Below, one piece after another: positions 1-9,797 of a DNA stretch of 15,077 nucleotides. Position numbers and translations under genes: made by a program. The stretch lies in assembly GCA_003024985.2 (NCBI GenBank), contig PXIH01S0002012.1, one strand, 5' to 3'. The notes under the pieces are model-generated. The model was not told the DNA's origin. It saw only the letters and a list, made by a program, of their open reading frames with translations, and searched no databases. This stretch comes from Euperipatoides rowelli. Taxonomy: Eukaryota; Onychophora; Udeonychophora; Euonychophora; Peripatopsidae. Every line of letters starts with the position of its first letter. Positions within the stretch are counted from its first letter, which is position 1.

Positions 1-662
1 AATTAATGTCTAAAAAACATTTGAATAAATTAAAGTGACCATTTTATATTTTGTCCCTGGGCCACATATATTTATTTTGGCTTTCAGCATAAAATTTCCA
101 TAGCTACCTGTATATTAGGTCATTTTTAACCATCCCACCTATGATTTCTCACAATTCATATTAAACAGTAATATTTAACTGATTTATATGTTTGAAGAAG
201 AACCAGAACATTCAAGCCTAATTTAGATTTAAAGAATTTAAAATGTTTAATTGAAAAAATTATTAAAATCATTTAATAATGAAAGAATAGTTTCAGACCT
301 GGTTTTCTTTAGTTTCAGCTTTAAAACCTGATGTAAATTTTAATATAAAAATATTACATTTATGCAGTATTTGGTAATCCACACATTCATTGGAATCATT
401 GTTATACTAATGTTTTTTAATTAAATGACCTTTTGTCACCTGTTTAATTTTGATAGGAAGTTTTTTAAATTCTTTAAAATAATCATAACCTTTAGTCACA
501 TCTATAATTGTTCACAAATTTCTTTATTCTAGAAAATTCTCGTAACGTGTAATGGCCTCCACTGCAACTCCAATATTAGTTGATAATGATTATTTCTAAC
601 AAATGACACCATAAAATATAAAAGATGTCATGAAATTTTGACTTTTTAAACAAATAATGACA

Positions 663-680
663 ATTATTATTATTATTATA
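663..680. repeat. (ATT)n microsatellite
   Basis: An uninterrupted TTATTATT tract of about six units. Shorter tracts of the same trinucleotide occur near 3808-3823 and 5563-5576. Confidence 0.8.
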
Positions 681-1549
681 CCATGGCTTTTGTAGTTTGT
701 GCAAACATGAGATCAAAACTAATTTGAAGAGAGAGAAAAAAAAAGGAAACTTTAATTTTAAATTATAGCTTGCAATGATTTATTTGTAGCAATTCATAAG
801 TTCCACACCACTACAATGTATTTTAAATTTGAAATAAAGCAATATGAAATTTGTAACTTTTTGAACAATTTACAATTACGATATTATATAATGCTATTTT
901 TAAATATTTCCCGATATATCAAACAAAAATGTCTTTAGAAAGATTTTTTTCTAAATAAGTATGCTACCGTAGTCATTTAGATAAAATGGGCCACTATAAA
1001 AGACAATAACGATGCCTGAATGCAGTAATTTATTTTATTTTTTAAAAATGCATAGGCTGATGCTTATGAAGTAAAGTTACTGTAAGCATTTTGATTAGGG
1101 AAACATAGAAAGGAACTATTCATGCTTCTAACTTACTATTCAAATGATTTTGACTATTAGGTTACTATTCTTATTTTTTTTATATATAATATTTATATGC
1201 CTTTAGTCTAATTTCATGTGCAAAAGTAAAAAATAAAGACTAAAATCGTAAACATGAAAGTATGCTGCAATGATTTAGTCCTTCAAATTATCAAAATAAT
1301 ATGCTGACAATTTGCAACATTATTGTCTTTAAAATCAATTTACAAAAGTTGTCAATGGCTGGAAAATGTGAATGCATTACTATTACGTTCTAGCTTTGAG
1401 AAAAGTTAACAAATTCCACTCTAGTTTCTATAAAGTAAACGATTCAAAGGAATGTGTTCATCTGAACATGTTTTTTTCTTACGGTAACACTGAATTTTAG
1501 ACACTGAAAAAAAATCAGTCTTGAAACGACGATGGATAATTTGACGGAA

Positions 1550-1628
1550 AAAAAATGCTGGGGTCTGAACCCAGTATCTTTGTCTTTCTGAAAGACAGCT
1601 CTAATCACTGAGCTACAAATGAACTTGC
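1550..1628 (-). repeat. tRNA-like relic or SINE head, minus strand
   Basis: Read on the minus strand, there is a full A box TAGCTCAGTGATTAGAGC (1615-1598) and a B box GGGTTCAGACCC (1572-1561). The arms fold like a cloverleaf: D stem GCTC/GAGC, anticodon stem TGTCT/AGACA around the 7-nt loop TTCAGAA (nominal anticodon CAG), and T stem CTGGG/CCCAG around a 7-nt loop. The acceptor stem does not pair: the 5' side TCATTTG faces a T-rich 3' side. The usual base 26 is missing, and a CAG anticodon would imply Leu, which should have a long variable arm. It is therefore more likely a tRNA pseudogene or the head of a tRNA-derived SINE than a working tRNA. The internal polymerase III promoter boxes look intact. 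Confidence 0.68.
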
Positions 1629-2011
1629 ATTTAATCTTCAAAATCTAACATGTAAATTCTAAAGCATTTAGGCCTAACCTCATTTACAAACCCAGATTTG
1701 ACAAAAAAAAAATTTTTTTCCTTCACTGGGATATGAACTTCTGATAATTGTGGCAGTAAGTGCTTTCAAGGCAAAAGGTACCTACCGGTTTTTTTTTTTT
1801 TTTAAAAAAGGAGGGGAAATGCAATTACATACTGTAAATGCAGAACTCTGCATTAATGTTAGCCAATTAGCAAGATGCCATAATGGATAAATTTGGACTG
1901 TCTTTCAACATTTAACCATTGTAGCTAACTTAGCCTACTTCAATTTTAATTTTTCATAAAATTAATAATGCCTATATATGCTGAATTTATTCTTTAAATA
2001 GGTAACACAAT

Positions 2012-2081
2012 ATGTCATCACCAACTAGCACACCTCGTAGTAGCCGAACACGTCGTGGTAAAAGTGCTGATCCTGAAACAC
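2012..2081 (+). CDS. MCM4: MCM4 coding exon 1 (start codon, residues 1-23)
   Basis: Open from ATG at 2012 to a strong donor (CAC|gtaagc, intron from 2082). It encodes 23 residues plus the first base of codon 24. The peptide starts MSSPTSTPRSSRTRRGKSAD: a Ser/Thr/Pro/Arg-rich, basic, disordered stretch with CDK-type sites at S3-P and T7-P, and T23 followed by a proline formed across the splice. MSSP is also how vertebrate MCM4 begins, which supports this start. An acceptor-like tttaaatag ends at 2001, so the exon may begin at 2002 with 10 nt of 5'UTR after an upstream non-coding exon. Otherwise transcription starts nearby; the sequence does not decide this. The segment CGTCGT..AAAAGTGCTGAT (2051-2071) recurs almost exactly at the start of exon 3. 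Confidence 0.8.
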
Positions 2082-3389
2082 GTAAGCTTCATGTATAATT
2101 ATTATTTCTAAATTGTAGATCTTTATAATTTTTTTTATAATCTGTGTTACTTATGATATGCTTTATATTGAAATTTATTTATCCATTGAATAAATTGTTT
2201 TGACTTGTCTTGGTTAATTTCAGGTTTAAGCTGGGTAGAAAAATGGAGTAGCATTTTGGCTAATTGATTAAAAAAATTGTAGCAAAATTGAGGTATTCTA
2301 GCCAAAAAAAAAAAGTAGCTGGAAATCAACATGGCTCGAAATAGCGCACAAAAAATAACATACCCTGTGATTAAGATGTTAACATGTCTCATTTCAAATT
2401 TACATGCCTCATTTTTTTTAATACCGTACTATTTTAATGTCACATTCCTTAAACTTACAAGTAGCAGGATTACTTGTTTAAAAGCAAAATTTAAAGTTTC
2501 TTCAAGATCTAAAAAAAAATGGTTAAAAATTTGCTAACTTTTCACAATTAAAAATATCTATAATAGGCTAATATAAATAAAGTATTCTATGGTCAATTAA
2601 AGATTAGAGCATTTAATTAACCATGTCACAGAAAGGAGGGGAATGATGTTAAAGATATATATGTTATATCTATAAATAAAGTATTAGGCTTTAGTATGAA
2701 AAAGCAAAATTAGTAAAATTAAAAGAAATCAATCATAATTAATTTAATTTTTTTTTTTTATTTATAACCTAAATTATAGGCTGCTCCAGTATCAACATAC
2801 ACTACTATTAGCCATTATAATTGAATAACAAATAGAATTGGAAATGATGAAAAGAAATGAAATAAGACAAATAGAAGTTTATGATTTTACATAATGTTAG
2901 GCTATTAGCCCTGCTTTTAAAATACACATTTATAAAATATACCAATTCTTCTATAATAGAACTTACAATAGATTATTTTTTTAATTATTTAATGTAAAAT
3001 TATTTTTCTTAAATGTCACACGAAATGGAATTTTTTCTTTAATATCAAAGAAAATTACTAAAAAAAAAAAAAATTCCACTTAGTTAAAAAAAAATATTTA
3101 AAAATGAAATTTAACAAATATTTCTACATACTGTAGGTCAGTGGTCAGATAAATGATCCTTTGAGTGCAATAGTATTTCCTGCTGTGATCACAAGCAAAC
3201 ACTAGCAAGGAATGAGCAATCTTTCATAGGATAAAATCAACCAACATTACCCACATATCGGTCAAGTTCAATTCTTTCTGTTATTTTTTTAATAACTAGA
3301 CTACAGCAACTTAAACTCATTATGGATGGCGATGATATTTCAACTATACAATTTCAAGAATAATAATTCCTTACCAATTTTACCCCTAG

Positions 3390-3455
3390 GCAGGGGAAGA
3401 TAGTGAAGGAGCATCATCATCTGATGGGACCATAATTATCATAAATGATGTATGA
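3390..3455 (+). other. Possible cryptic or alternative exon ending in a SUMO-interaction-like motif
   Basis: A short patch less AT-rich than its surroundings follows an acceptor-like tract (attttacccctag, AG 3388-3389; a second AG at 3392-3393). From 3390 the frame reads AGEDSEGASSSDGTIIIINDV and stops at TGA 3453-3455. If the second AG is used, the reading frame is phase 1 and compatible with exon 1, giving R-EDSEGASSSDGT then IIII-NDV. A run of four isoleucines flanked by D/S/E residues resembles a SUMO-interacting motif. Inclusion after exon 1 would terminate MCM4 after about 43 residues. The gtatga at 3450 is a possible donor but would shift the frame. It could be a poison or alternative terminal exon, or chance; there is no expression evidence. 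Confidence 0.25.
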
Positions 3456-4980
3456 ACACTAGAGACACGTCCACTCAGACTGGTTGATTTAATTATAATC
3501 ATATTTATAAATTAATTAAACACAGTGTATTTAAATAATATCAATATGAAGCCGTAAAAAATTATGCACTAAAAGTAAAAATTATTTGTATACGGCAAAT
3601 ATAAAGATATTTTGCTTAAGTAATTTACTGTATATTCTCATAACATTATTGTGTGGTGGTTGTCCACACAATTTTCCTACTGTAATAGAAAGCTAGAAAA
3701 ATAATGAAATGCACTTCTTTATAGTATATTATTGTATAGTAGGCCATCTTTCAAAGCTATTCATCCCAGGCCTTTCTTAAGCAATCTACATTTTTGTTTA
3801 GCCTATCGATATTATTATTATTAGGTTTATTAAAAGAATAAAATTGAAGTACATTATGCAACTTGAAATCAAATACAGACCCTATCCCTATTTATCAAAG
3901 ACTTATTTTTTAATAATTCAATAATAGGATACAGTTGGTCTGTTTGTAAGAAAAATAATACGGTAGTTTACATAGCAAAAAAAAAATGTGATGGGTCACT
4001 TAAGACATATTTTTTTAAAAACAAAATTATAATTAGTTTCTGACGTAGTAATGCAGTTTTTTAAATTGATAATCAAACCAAAGAGCGTTAATGCAACTGA
4101 AATTCTGCAGTTAGTACTGTATAAACCTTAAATGCTAATAATTTGCCTTTTGCTATGTGTAGTGCAACTTTCATCCTACAGTACTGTAGTATGTTCACAA
4201 TATTAGGAGACAGACAAAGCTTACCACCTCCCCATTTTCAACATTTCTAAGGACCTAAAATCAAAATCTATATTCTTTATTGAAGAAATAGATAATTAAA
4301 ATATTTAGTCATATGTAGTTATAAATGAAAAAATAAGTCCAAAATTATAGAATGTTTTATTGCACAATATACAGTATTACTTATAAAAATACCCATCTCC
4401 CTAACTATTGTAAAGAACTAATTGACAGTATCTCCTTGATTTACTCTTGACTATGTCATCAATTGCTTGCAATCAACCTTACCTACAGGATATTTTAGCA
4501 CTACCATACAGAGGGGGAGCAGTTAAAAGGATTAATTTAAAAATTTGATTTTTAAATAACTTTTTTTAACCAAGAGGAATTATTATTTTTATTAATTTTC
4601 TTTGAAATGAATTCATTAAAAAAAAATCCATTTCATGTGACCTTTAAGAAAGATTGAAAAACAGAATAATTTTTATATACTGTAGATGCTGTACCTAACT
4701 TGACATTTTTAGCTTTTTCCAGAAAGCTAAGTCTTATTTAAATTCAGAAATCCTATTAAATTATTAATTCACAAATAATTAGTTAATAAGAATATAATTA
4801 GAGTAAAATACTGTTTTTTTTAATTGTTCTTGTGATTTTATATCTACCTTCGTAGGGTTAATAATTGTGAGTATGATTTTGAAAAAGCTTCTCAAATACA
4901 TTAATATGTAAGCCTTAAAAAAAATCAATGCTTGTATTTGAGAAATTATTGTAAAGGCTTTGCTATGTTGATGTCTTTGT

Positions 4981-5045
4981 GGAACAGCTGGTAAAAAGGC
5001 TGACTGCAACTCCAGACATTGCGGTTCAAATCCTGCTGCGGATCT
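4981..5045 (+). repeat. tRNA-like SINE head, plus strand
   Basis: A perfect B box GGTTCAAATCC (5023-5033) lies 34 nt after an A-box-like TGGTAAAAAGGC (4989-5000), which is normal tRNA spacing. The T stem is degenerate (TGCGG against CCTGC pairs only at the loop-closing end), and there is no clean D or acceptor stem, so this is not a functional tRNA. The less AT-rich sequence that follows, up to a poly-T run near 5143-5151, may be the SINE body. Its exact ends and any target duplication were not found. Confidence 0.5.
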
Positions 5046-5840
5046 ACATTAGTTGTGTGTTTATTTCTTTCTGACAAAGGACCTGCAAAAACACTTAGTG
5101 ATGCTTGAAGGCCTGCTTGCTTGCCTAGGCTTTTTCAAACCTTTTTTTTTTATTCACAAGCCAGTTAATAACTGTATACTATACAGTGTAGCAAGTCCAT
5201 TAAAAAAATTGATAAGAGTAATATTTTTTTCTCTCGTCGATTCACAAGGTATGATGGACTGTGTTGACAACTATTTCAATTATTAGATTACACTATTTTT
5301 TAATCACCAATTAGACAATTATTTTTTTTATAAAAAATAAGGAACACATAATTGTTAAAAACCACTAATGTTTAAGAAATTAATCTATTACCACTAAATT
5401 ATAACTAATGACAGTGCAAGGCTTTAGTATAAAGTTGACAATATTAAATTCAATTTTTTTCTTTTTATCTCATTAGGAAAAACAGTATTAAGTTTTGTAA
5501 TTTATAAGTGAAATATTAAAGTAAAATCATCTATATTTTAATGCTATCCAGCCTAAGTAACTATTATTATTATTAGAACATACTGGATTTGAAATAATTT
5601 CTATCACATTTTTGGCAACGATAGTTTCATAAAATTTACAAAATGTCCATTTGGCGAGCTACAGCTTAAAACTTAATCACTGGTTAATTTTCATACAAGA
5701 CTTTTTTGTTATCCCACTAGTGTTAGCTAATTTCCATTTTTTAGTATTTTTTATTCTATTTTAAATTTTATTTTATCTACAGTTGTCTGTGATTTTATTA
5801 AAAATGCTCATTTTACTTTAAAATATTAAAATTTATCCTC

Positions 5841-5881
5841 TTTTTTTTTTTTTTTTTTTTAAAAGTATTCTTTTTTTTTTT
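5841..5881 (+). promoter_or_regulatory. MCM4: Long split poly-T tract at the intron 1 acceptor
   Basis: Twenty Ts (5841-5860), then aaaagtattc, then eleven Ts ending immediately before the AG of exon 2. As a polypyrimidine tract this is unusually long and prone to slippage, so individuals may differ in length. It is the most likely local determinant of how well the 39-nt exon is spliced. Confidence 0.6.
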
Positions 5882-5883
5882 AG

Positions 5884-5922
5884 CTTCCCGGCGCAGTACC
5901 AGAAGTAGTGCTACTAATACAC
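5884..5922 (+). CDS. MCM4: MCM4 coding exon 2, 39-nt microexon (residues 24-36)
   Basis: The acceptor tttttttttttag ends at 5883, after an 11-T run and, further upstream, a 20-T run. The donor is CAC|gttagt. Phase 1 on both sides, so 39 nt adds exactly 13 codons. The split codon C+CT gives proline, followed by SRRSTRSSATNT, and the closing C starts the next proline codon. The composition (Arg, Ser, Thr, with T-P created at both junctions) matches exons 1 and 3. Because the exon is symmetric it could be skipped or included without changing the frame, which would remove or add one basic S/T patch. It is too short for ordinary ORF detection. Support comes from phase agreement, both splice sites and composition rather than a family motif. 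Confidence 0.74.
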
Positions 5923-7036
5923 GTTAGTATGCTTAATCATGTAGTATACTTTTTGTAATTTTTAACATATAAATCTAATAATAATAATAATAAGAGAGAT
6001 ATTTTAAGGTCATTATTTGTTTTTAAGCATTATCTTCATTAGAAAAGTTAAATCATTTCTTTCTTCATGTGAGCTTTTTTGCTAATGAAAAGTAAATAAT
6101 TGCTTGGATACAGATGGATAAATTTTATTATTCTAGCTACAGATTAAATTAAACAAAACTATCTTTAAAGAGAAAGAGCAATAAAATGAAAAATTTGGCT
6201 ATTACTTAGATAGAATTGGGCAAAACATTGATTTTTCTAAACTTTTAATTGCTTTTGCTAATTGTATTTAACCACCTCTCATGTTTTCATTTGTTAAAAA
6301 GGATACGTTTCTGATTGGCTGTAAGTGTGAATGTTAAACAACTAATAAAGAAAATAATGATGATTTTTTTAGGTGTGATTCAGAACATACATTGAAGGCA
6401 GTCAAAATAAGTTCAGGTACCTAAAAAGCTAGAGAAACACTGCTGTAATCTGATATGCTTCAAAATTCCTTCACCTAGTTACAGTAGGCCTTTTGTACAA
6501 AAATTCCCTTTCCATTTACCTATCATATAATGTTTTGTGCCAATATGAGTTGTCAAACATATTTTATAAAATTGTACATTTTAACCAGAATTTATCTCTT
6601 AATGTTTTTAATATTTTATTAGTCCACATTAATTAGTCTTTACAACTCGTAGCTCAGAGCAATGAATTTTTTATTTAATGATCATTCTAGTTGTCCCTTT
6701 CTCCTAATAATTATTTATTCTTTCATTTTAAAATGATGAATTCACATAACTTGACCAATCACATTATTTTTTTAAATTGAGTCTGTTTTCCTTAGATTTA
6801 TTAATTCATATAAAGTAAAATATTAAAATTAGCAACCCAACAAAAAATTACATTTTTAGCTCTGCAAATGTTTAAAAATATTCACTATTATAAATCTTTA
6901 GGCCAGTCAATATTATTTGCCAAGAAAGAAATGTTAAAAAAAAAACCATTAATTGGTAGACATTTCATTTGCTATTACTTTTTAAATGGCAAATTTTTTT
7001 CCCCTTTACAAATATTACTTTTTATATTCTATATAG
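5923..7036 (+). other. MCM4: MCM4 intron 2 (1.1 kb)
   Basis: GT at 5923 (gttagt) and AG at 7036. AT-rich, with a TAA microsatellite near its start. No gene, transposon end or RNA structure was recognised. GTAGCTCAGAGC near 6650 resembles a tRNA A box, but no B box follows. Confidence 0.75.
5976..5993. repeat. (TAA)n microsatellite
   Basis: About six TAA units just inside intron 2, the reverse complement class of the ATT tracts elsewhere in the window. Confidence 0.8.
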
Positions 7037-7180
7037 CTACTCGTCGTAGGAAAAGTGCTGATAAACAAGAGGCAATTCGAGAAGATGGTTCTGAGTTGGC
7101 CCCTTTGCCTTTATCACCTCCATCTGGTGTTCCTGATAGCGAAAATGATATTTTTTCTAGTCCAAATCCTAGAAGAGGAG
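7037..7180 (+). CDS. MCM4: MCM4 coding exon 3 (residues 37-84)
   Basis: The acceptor ttctatatag ends at 7036 and the donor GGAG|gtaata starts at 7181. The exon is 144 nt, phase 1 to phase 1. It opens TRRRKSADKQEAIRED, an echo of the end of exon 1, then has an L-P rich stretch with LSPPSG and closes DIFSSPNPRRGG. In vertebrate MCM4 a comparable order (acidic GED-type segment, P-rich segment, then FSSP) precedes the YGTPSSR block, so the order fits. S63-P and S78-P are candidate CDK sites. The same frame is open upstream in the intron from 6868, but that part is AT-rich, lysine/phenylalanine-rich sequence with no resemblance to MCM4 and is taken as intron. Reading past the donor stops after a few codons (taa at 7189-7191). 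Confidence 0.9.
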
Positions 7181-7349
7181 GTAATATTTAATTTAAAAAG
7201 TTAATGTTAAAAAATGAAACAAATTTTTTGTTTTAATTATTTCAGCTAAATAATTTGGAATGGTAAAATGACAAAAGTATTTATAATTCTAACGGTCATC
7301 ATTGTCTTAATTTCACAGCAGGTCAAAATCTATTTTGTTTTGGTAGTGT

Positions 7350-7665
7350 AATGACATACTGTAGGTAGTCCTCCACTTATGGGGTCAGTAAGCGTTTTTT
7401 TGTAATTATATTGTAATTAATTATTTACCATTTTTTACATAATGTGCTGAAAATTATAGTGTTGATTCCATGTGAGAATACATTTTAGCCTCATGTGATT
7501 TTTTTTAAATTAATAATCCAATTTAGTATACATAATGTATTTTTTACATCTAATAATCACAGATTTTGTGAGATGCCAACACCACTGAGAAGACCGCTTA
7601 ACGACCATCATAACTTTGCATGACAGCAGCAAGGCAAGGGAGGACTAGATGTACAGTATGTCATT
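7350..7665. mobile_element. MITE-like 316-bp element with terminal inverted repeats
   Basis: The left end AATGACATACTGTA (from 7350) is mirrored by TACAGTATGTCATT (ending 7665). Immediately inside, TAGTCCTCC (7366-7374) is mirrored by GGAGGACTA (7639-7647), with a few mismatched bases between the two blocks. The interior has no coding potential. Small size, paired ends and an AT-rich centre fit a non-autonomous DNA transposon. The outermost TGACA/TGTCA bases are themselves complementary, so element end and target duplication cannot be separated, and I cannot assign a superfamily. The inner segment resembles the GTCCTC-ACTTA type of end found in several animal MITEs, from memory only. Confidence 0.6.
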
Positions 7666-7689
7666 TTATTATAGGCTCTGTAGTCTGCA

Positions 7690-8700
7690 CTTCAATATTT
7701 CCCCCTCGTGATAAGCTTCAGTGCTTATGGGTCACTTAAAATCTGAGAATATCAATATAGAAAGAGGGATCAAACAGGGATGTGTACTGTCCCCGGTTTT
7801 ATTTAATGTATACTCTGAATACATTTTTTCAGAAGCATTAATGGTAAGAAGGAGGGCATCCAAATTAATGGAATTACAATTAACAACATTAGATATGCTG
7901 ATGACACGGTCTTAATCGCTGACAATATGCGGGACCTTCAGACTCTTGTTGAATTGGTTAGTGAAAAGGGTTATGAATTTGGAATAAATATCAAGAAGAC
8001 AAAGTTCATGGTAATTGGCAACCAAGATGATTTGTTGGTTGATCTGGTGTTAAATCAGAAACTGAAGAGGGTTGAAAAATTTAAATATCTGGGATGTTGG
8101 TTAAATAATCTGTAGGATGATGAGATGGAAATTAGGACGAGAATTGAAATGGCAAGACAATCCTTTATTAAGATGAAATCATTTCTCAGCAACAGGAGCT
8201 TCAATTTGAAATTAAGACTACGAATGATGAAATGTTATGTTTGGTCAGTCCTATTGTATGGTTCTGAAACATGGACTTTGAAGTGTGGGATAAAGAGGAA
8301 GATAGAGGCATTTGAAATGTGGATCTTTAGAAGAATTCTGAAAATATACTGGACTGATAAAATCAGAACTGAAGAGGTGATGCGAAAAATTGGAGGGACA
8401 TGGAGTTAATGCAGACGGTTAAGAAAAGAAAAACTTTGTATTTAGGACATACTGTATAATGCGCAATAGTAGATATGAGAGTTATTAGATTATTCTGGAG
8501 GGAAAAATAGTTGGTAAAAGAAAATGCGGTAGAAGAAGAATGTCATGGATGGATAAAATCATGGAATGGACAGGAATGTGCATTGAGGACATTTTTAGAT
8601 TTTTACTAAAGACGGAAAACTTTGTCATGATGGTCACTAACCTCCGTTAGGAGATGTCACTTTGAGAAGAGAGATGCTGAAAAAGAAAATTGACAGTCTA
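7690..8700 (+). pseudogene. Decayed LINE reverse-transcriptase fragment (RTE-like non-LTR retrotransposon)
   Basis: Three frame-broken blocks preserve the order of a non-LTR reverse transcriptase. RT motif RGIKQGCVLSPVLFN lies at about 7763-7807. The catalytic YADD lies in RYADDTVLIAD (about 7891-7923), then KTKFMVIG and FKYLGCWLN, then the thumb-side LLYGSETWTL, FEMW, RRILKI and WTDKIRTEEV up to 8409. Downstream relics are KKRKTLYLGH, then GKRKCGRRRMSWMDKI and MVTNLR up to about 8650. The signature is that of the endonuclease-reverse transcriptase elements common in insects, probably RTE-related. Breaks: a frameshift near 7845-7852, an in-frame TAG at 8113 (likely from CAG), and further shifts near 8400 and 8453. 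The endonuclease and the first RT motifs are absent, so the copy is 5' truncated and dead. It lies in MCM4 intron 3 in the sense orientation. Confidence 0.88.
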
Positions 8701-9797
8701 ACACATTTTGAACATTAACTAGAGTATGAATTTAACATATTTATCCATCGCTTTAAGTAAAGATTTTATTTAAATCTGTTAAATTTCATAAATATCGATT
8801 CTTAGTAATAATATTTTAAAATTAAATAACCAAAATTGTAGATGTTTGTTTTCAATGTTGGCTCATTCCTGATTGGTTGACAATAAAGTGTAGTGTACTT
8901 GAGTGCTGGTTCTTTTTGAGCCAAATTTATTGCAGAAAATTAATTTTTCTTTGTTATGGTGGTTACAATTTGCACTCTTAATTTTGTCTTTAGTGAATAT
9001 GTAATTAAAATGTGGTTGTGAAAGCCACTTAGTTTGTTTATTTGATTAATTAGCAGACATGGCATAAGTTTTATTATATCCAATCCTTAACGACCTTTGA
9101 AAAAAAACTATGGTAAAGTAATGGGGGTATGTTTTTCATTATCTTTTTTTTTTAATATTCAAATAATAAACAGTATTTTTTTTTTTTATAATTTGAACTG
9201 AAAAACAAGAAAATTAAAACATCTTGTGCTTAAGAAAAATAGAATAAAATATTTTACATACTTCTCCTGACATCACTTAACAATTTTTAAACCATGTTAT
9301 TACAAATATCTAGTGCGCCCCTGGTTTATAACCTTAAAAAAAATTGACTTAAGCTAAAATTAAGCCATTATTAAGATTACTGGTATGTAAAGGAGAGAAA
9401 AAAATAAATACACATCAATTTTATCAAGTATAAAAAAAATATTCCGAAATAAAATTTAATATACCTGTATATCCTTATACAAAGTATAATACTTTGTTAC
9501 TTATTATTTTAATTTTGTTAGCAAGTTATAAGCAAAGCTGCAACAAAAAAAATAAAATGTAGACTGAATACGGAAACATGAAACTATAGAACTACCTTCC
9601 ACTTACTGTTAGCCTCAATACAAATGAAAATTAAACAATGCATCGTAGAGATTGATCCTTATAGGTACAGTATATACACTAGATAGACATTTTTTTTTTT
9701 TTTTAATTATTTTTTTGTTTATTTATTTTTATGTTAATAAATTAATAATTTTTTCATAAAATTAATAAATTAATTACTTATGTACATTTTATTTTAG

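Larger units (their letters stand above)
1..2001. other. Upstream region or 5'UTR intron, no gene seen
   Basis: Very AT-rich and free of recognisable coding sequence on either strand. It contains an (ATT)n tract at 663-680 and a tRNA-like relic on the minus strand (1550-1628). The only open frame of note (minus strand 1444-1641) runs through that relic and has no protein-like features. I see no TATA-plus-initiator arrangement or CpG island that would place the MCM4 promoter. It could lie inside this stretch or further left, beyond a spliced non-coding first exon. Confidence 0.6.
2082..5883 (+). other. MCM4: MCM4 intron 1 (3.8 kb)
   Basis: GT at 2082 (gtaagc) and AG at 5883. It is AT-rich with many poly-A and poly-T runs. 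Contents I can support are a possible cryptic exon at 3390-3455, a tRNA-like SINE head at 4981-5045, and a 20-T run at 5841-5860 followed by an 11-T run that abuts exon 2. Open frames at 2147-2392 (minus), 2331-2537 (plus), 4779-5009 (minus) and 5053-5286 (plus) have intron-like composition and no recognisable domain. Confidence 0.75.

Noticed and set aside
1444-1641. 65-codon open frame on the minus strand
   Set aside because: It reads through the tRNA-like relic; explained by that structure rather than by protein coding.
2147-2537. Two overlapping open frames on opposite strands in intron 1 (2147-2392 minus, 2331-2537 plus)
   Set aside because: Low-complexity Phe/Lys/Ile products, no domain, and they lie between well-supported MCM4 exons.
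4779-5286. Open frames 4779-5009 (minus) and 5053-5286 (plus)
   Set aside because: They run through and beside the tRNA-like SINE head; composition is intronic and no motif is seen.
6648-6665. GTAGCTCAGAGC, resembling a tRNA A box
   Set aside because: No B box or paired arms within tRNA distance.
6868-7036. Extension of exon 3 upstream in the same open frame to an ATG at 6868
   Set aside because: The upstream part is AT-driven sequence, whereas a good acceptor at 7036 gives phase 1 continuity with exons 1 and 2.
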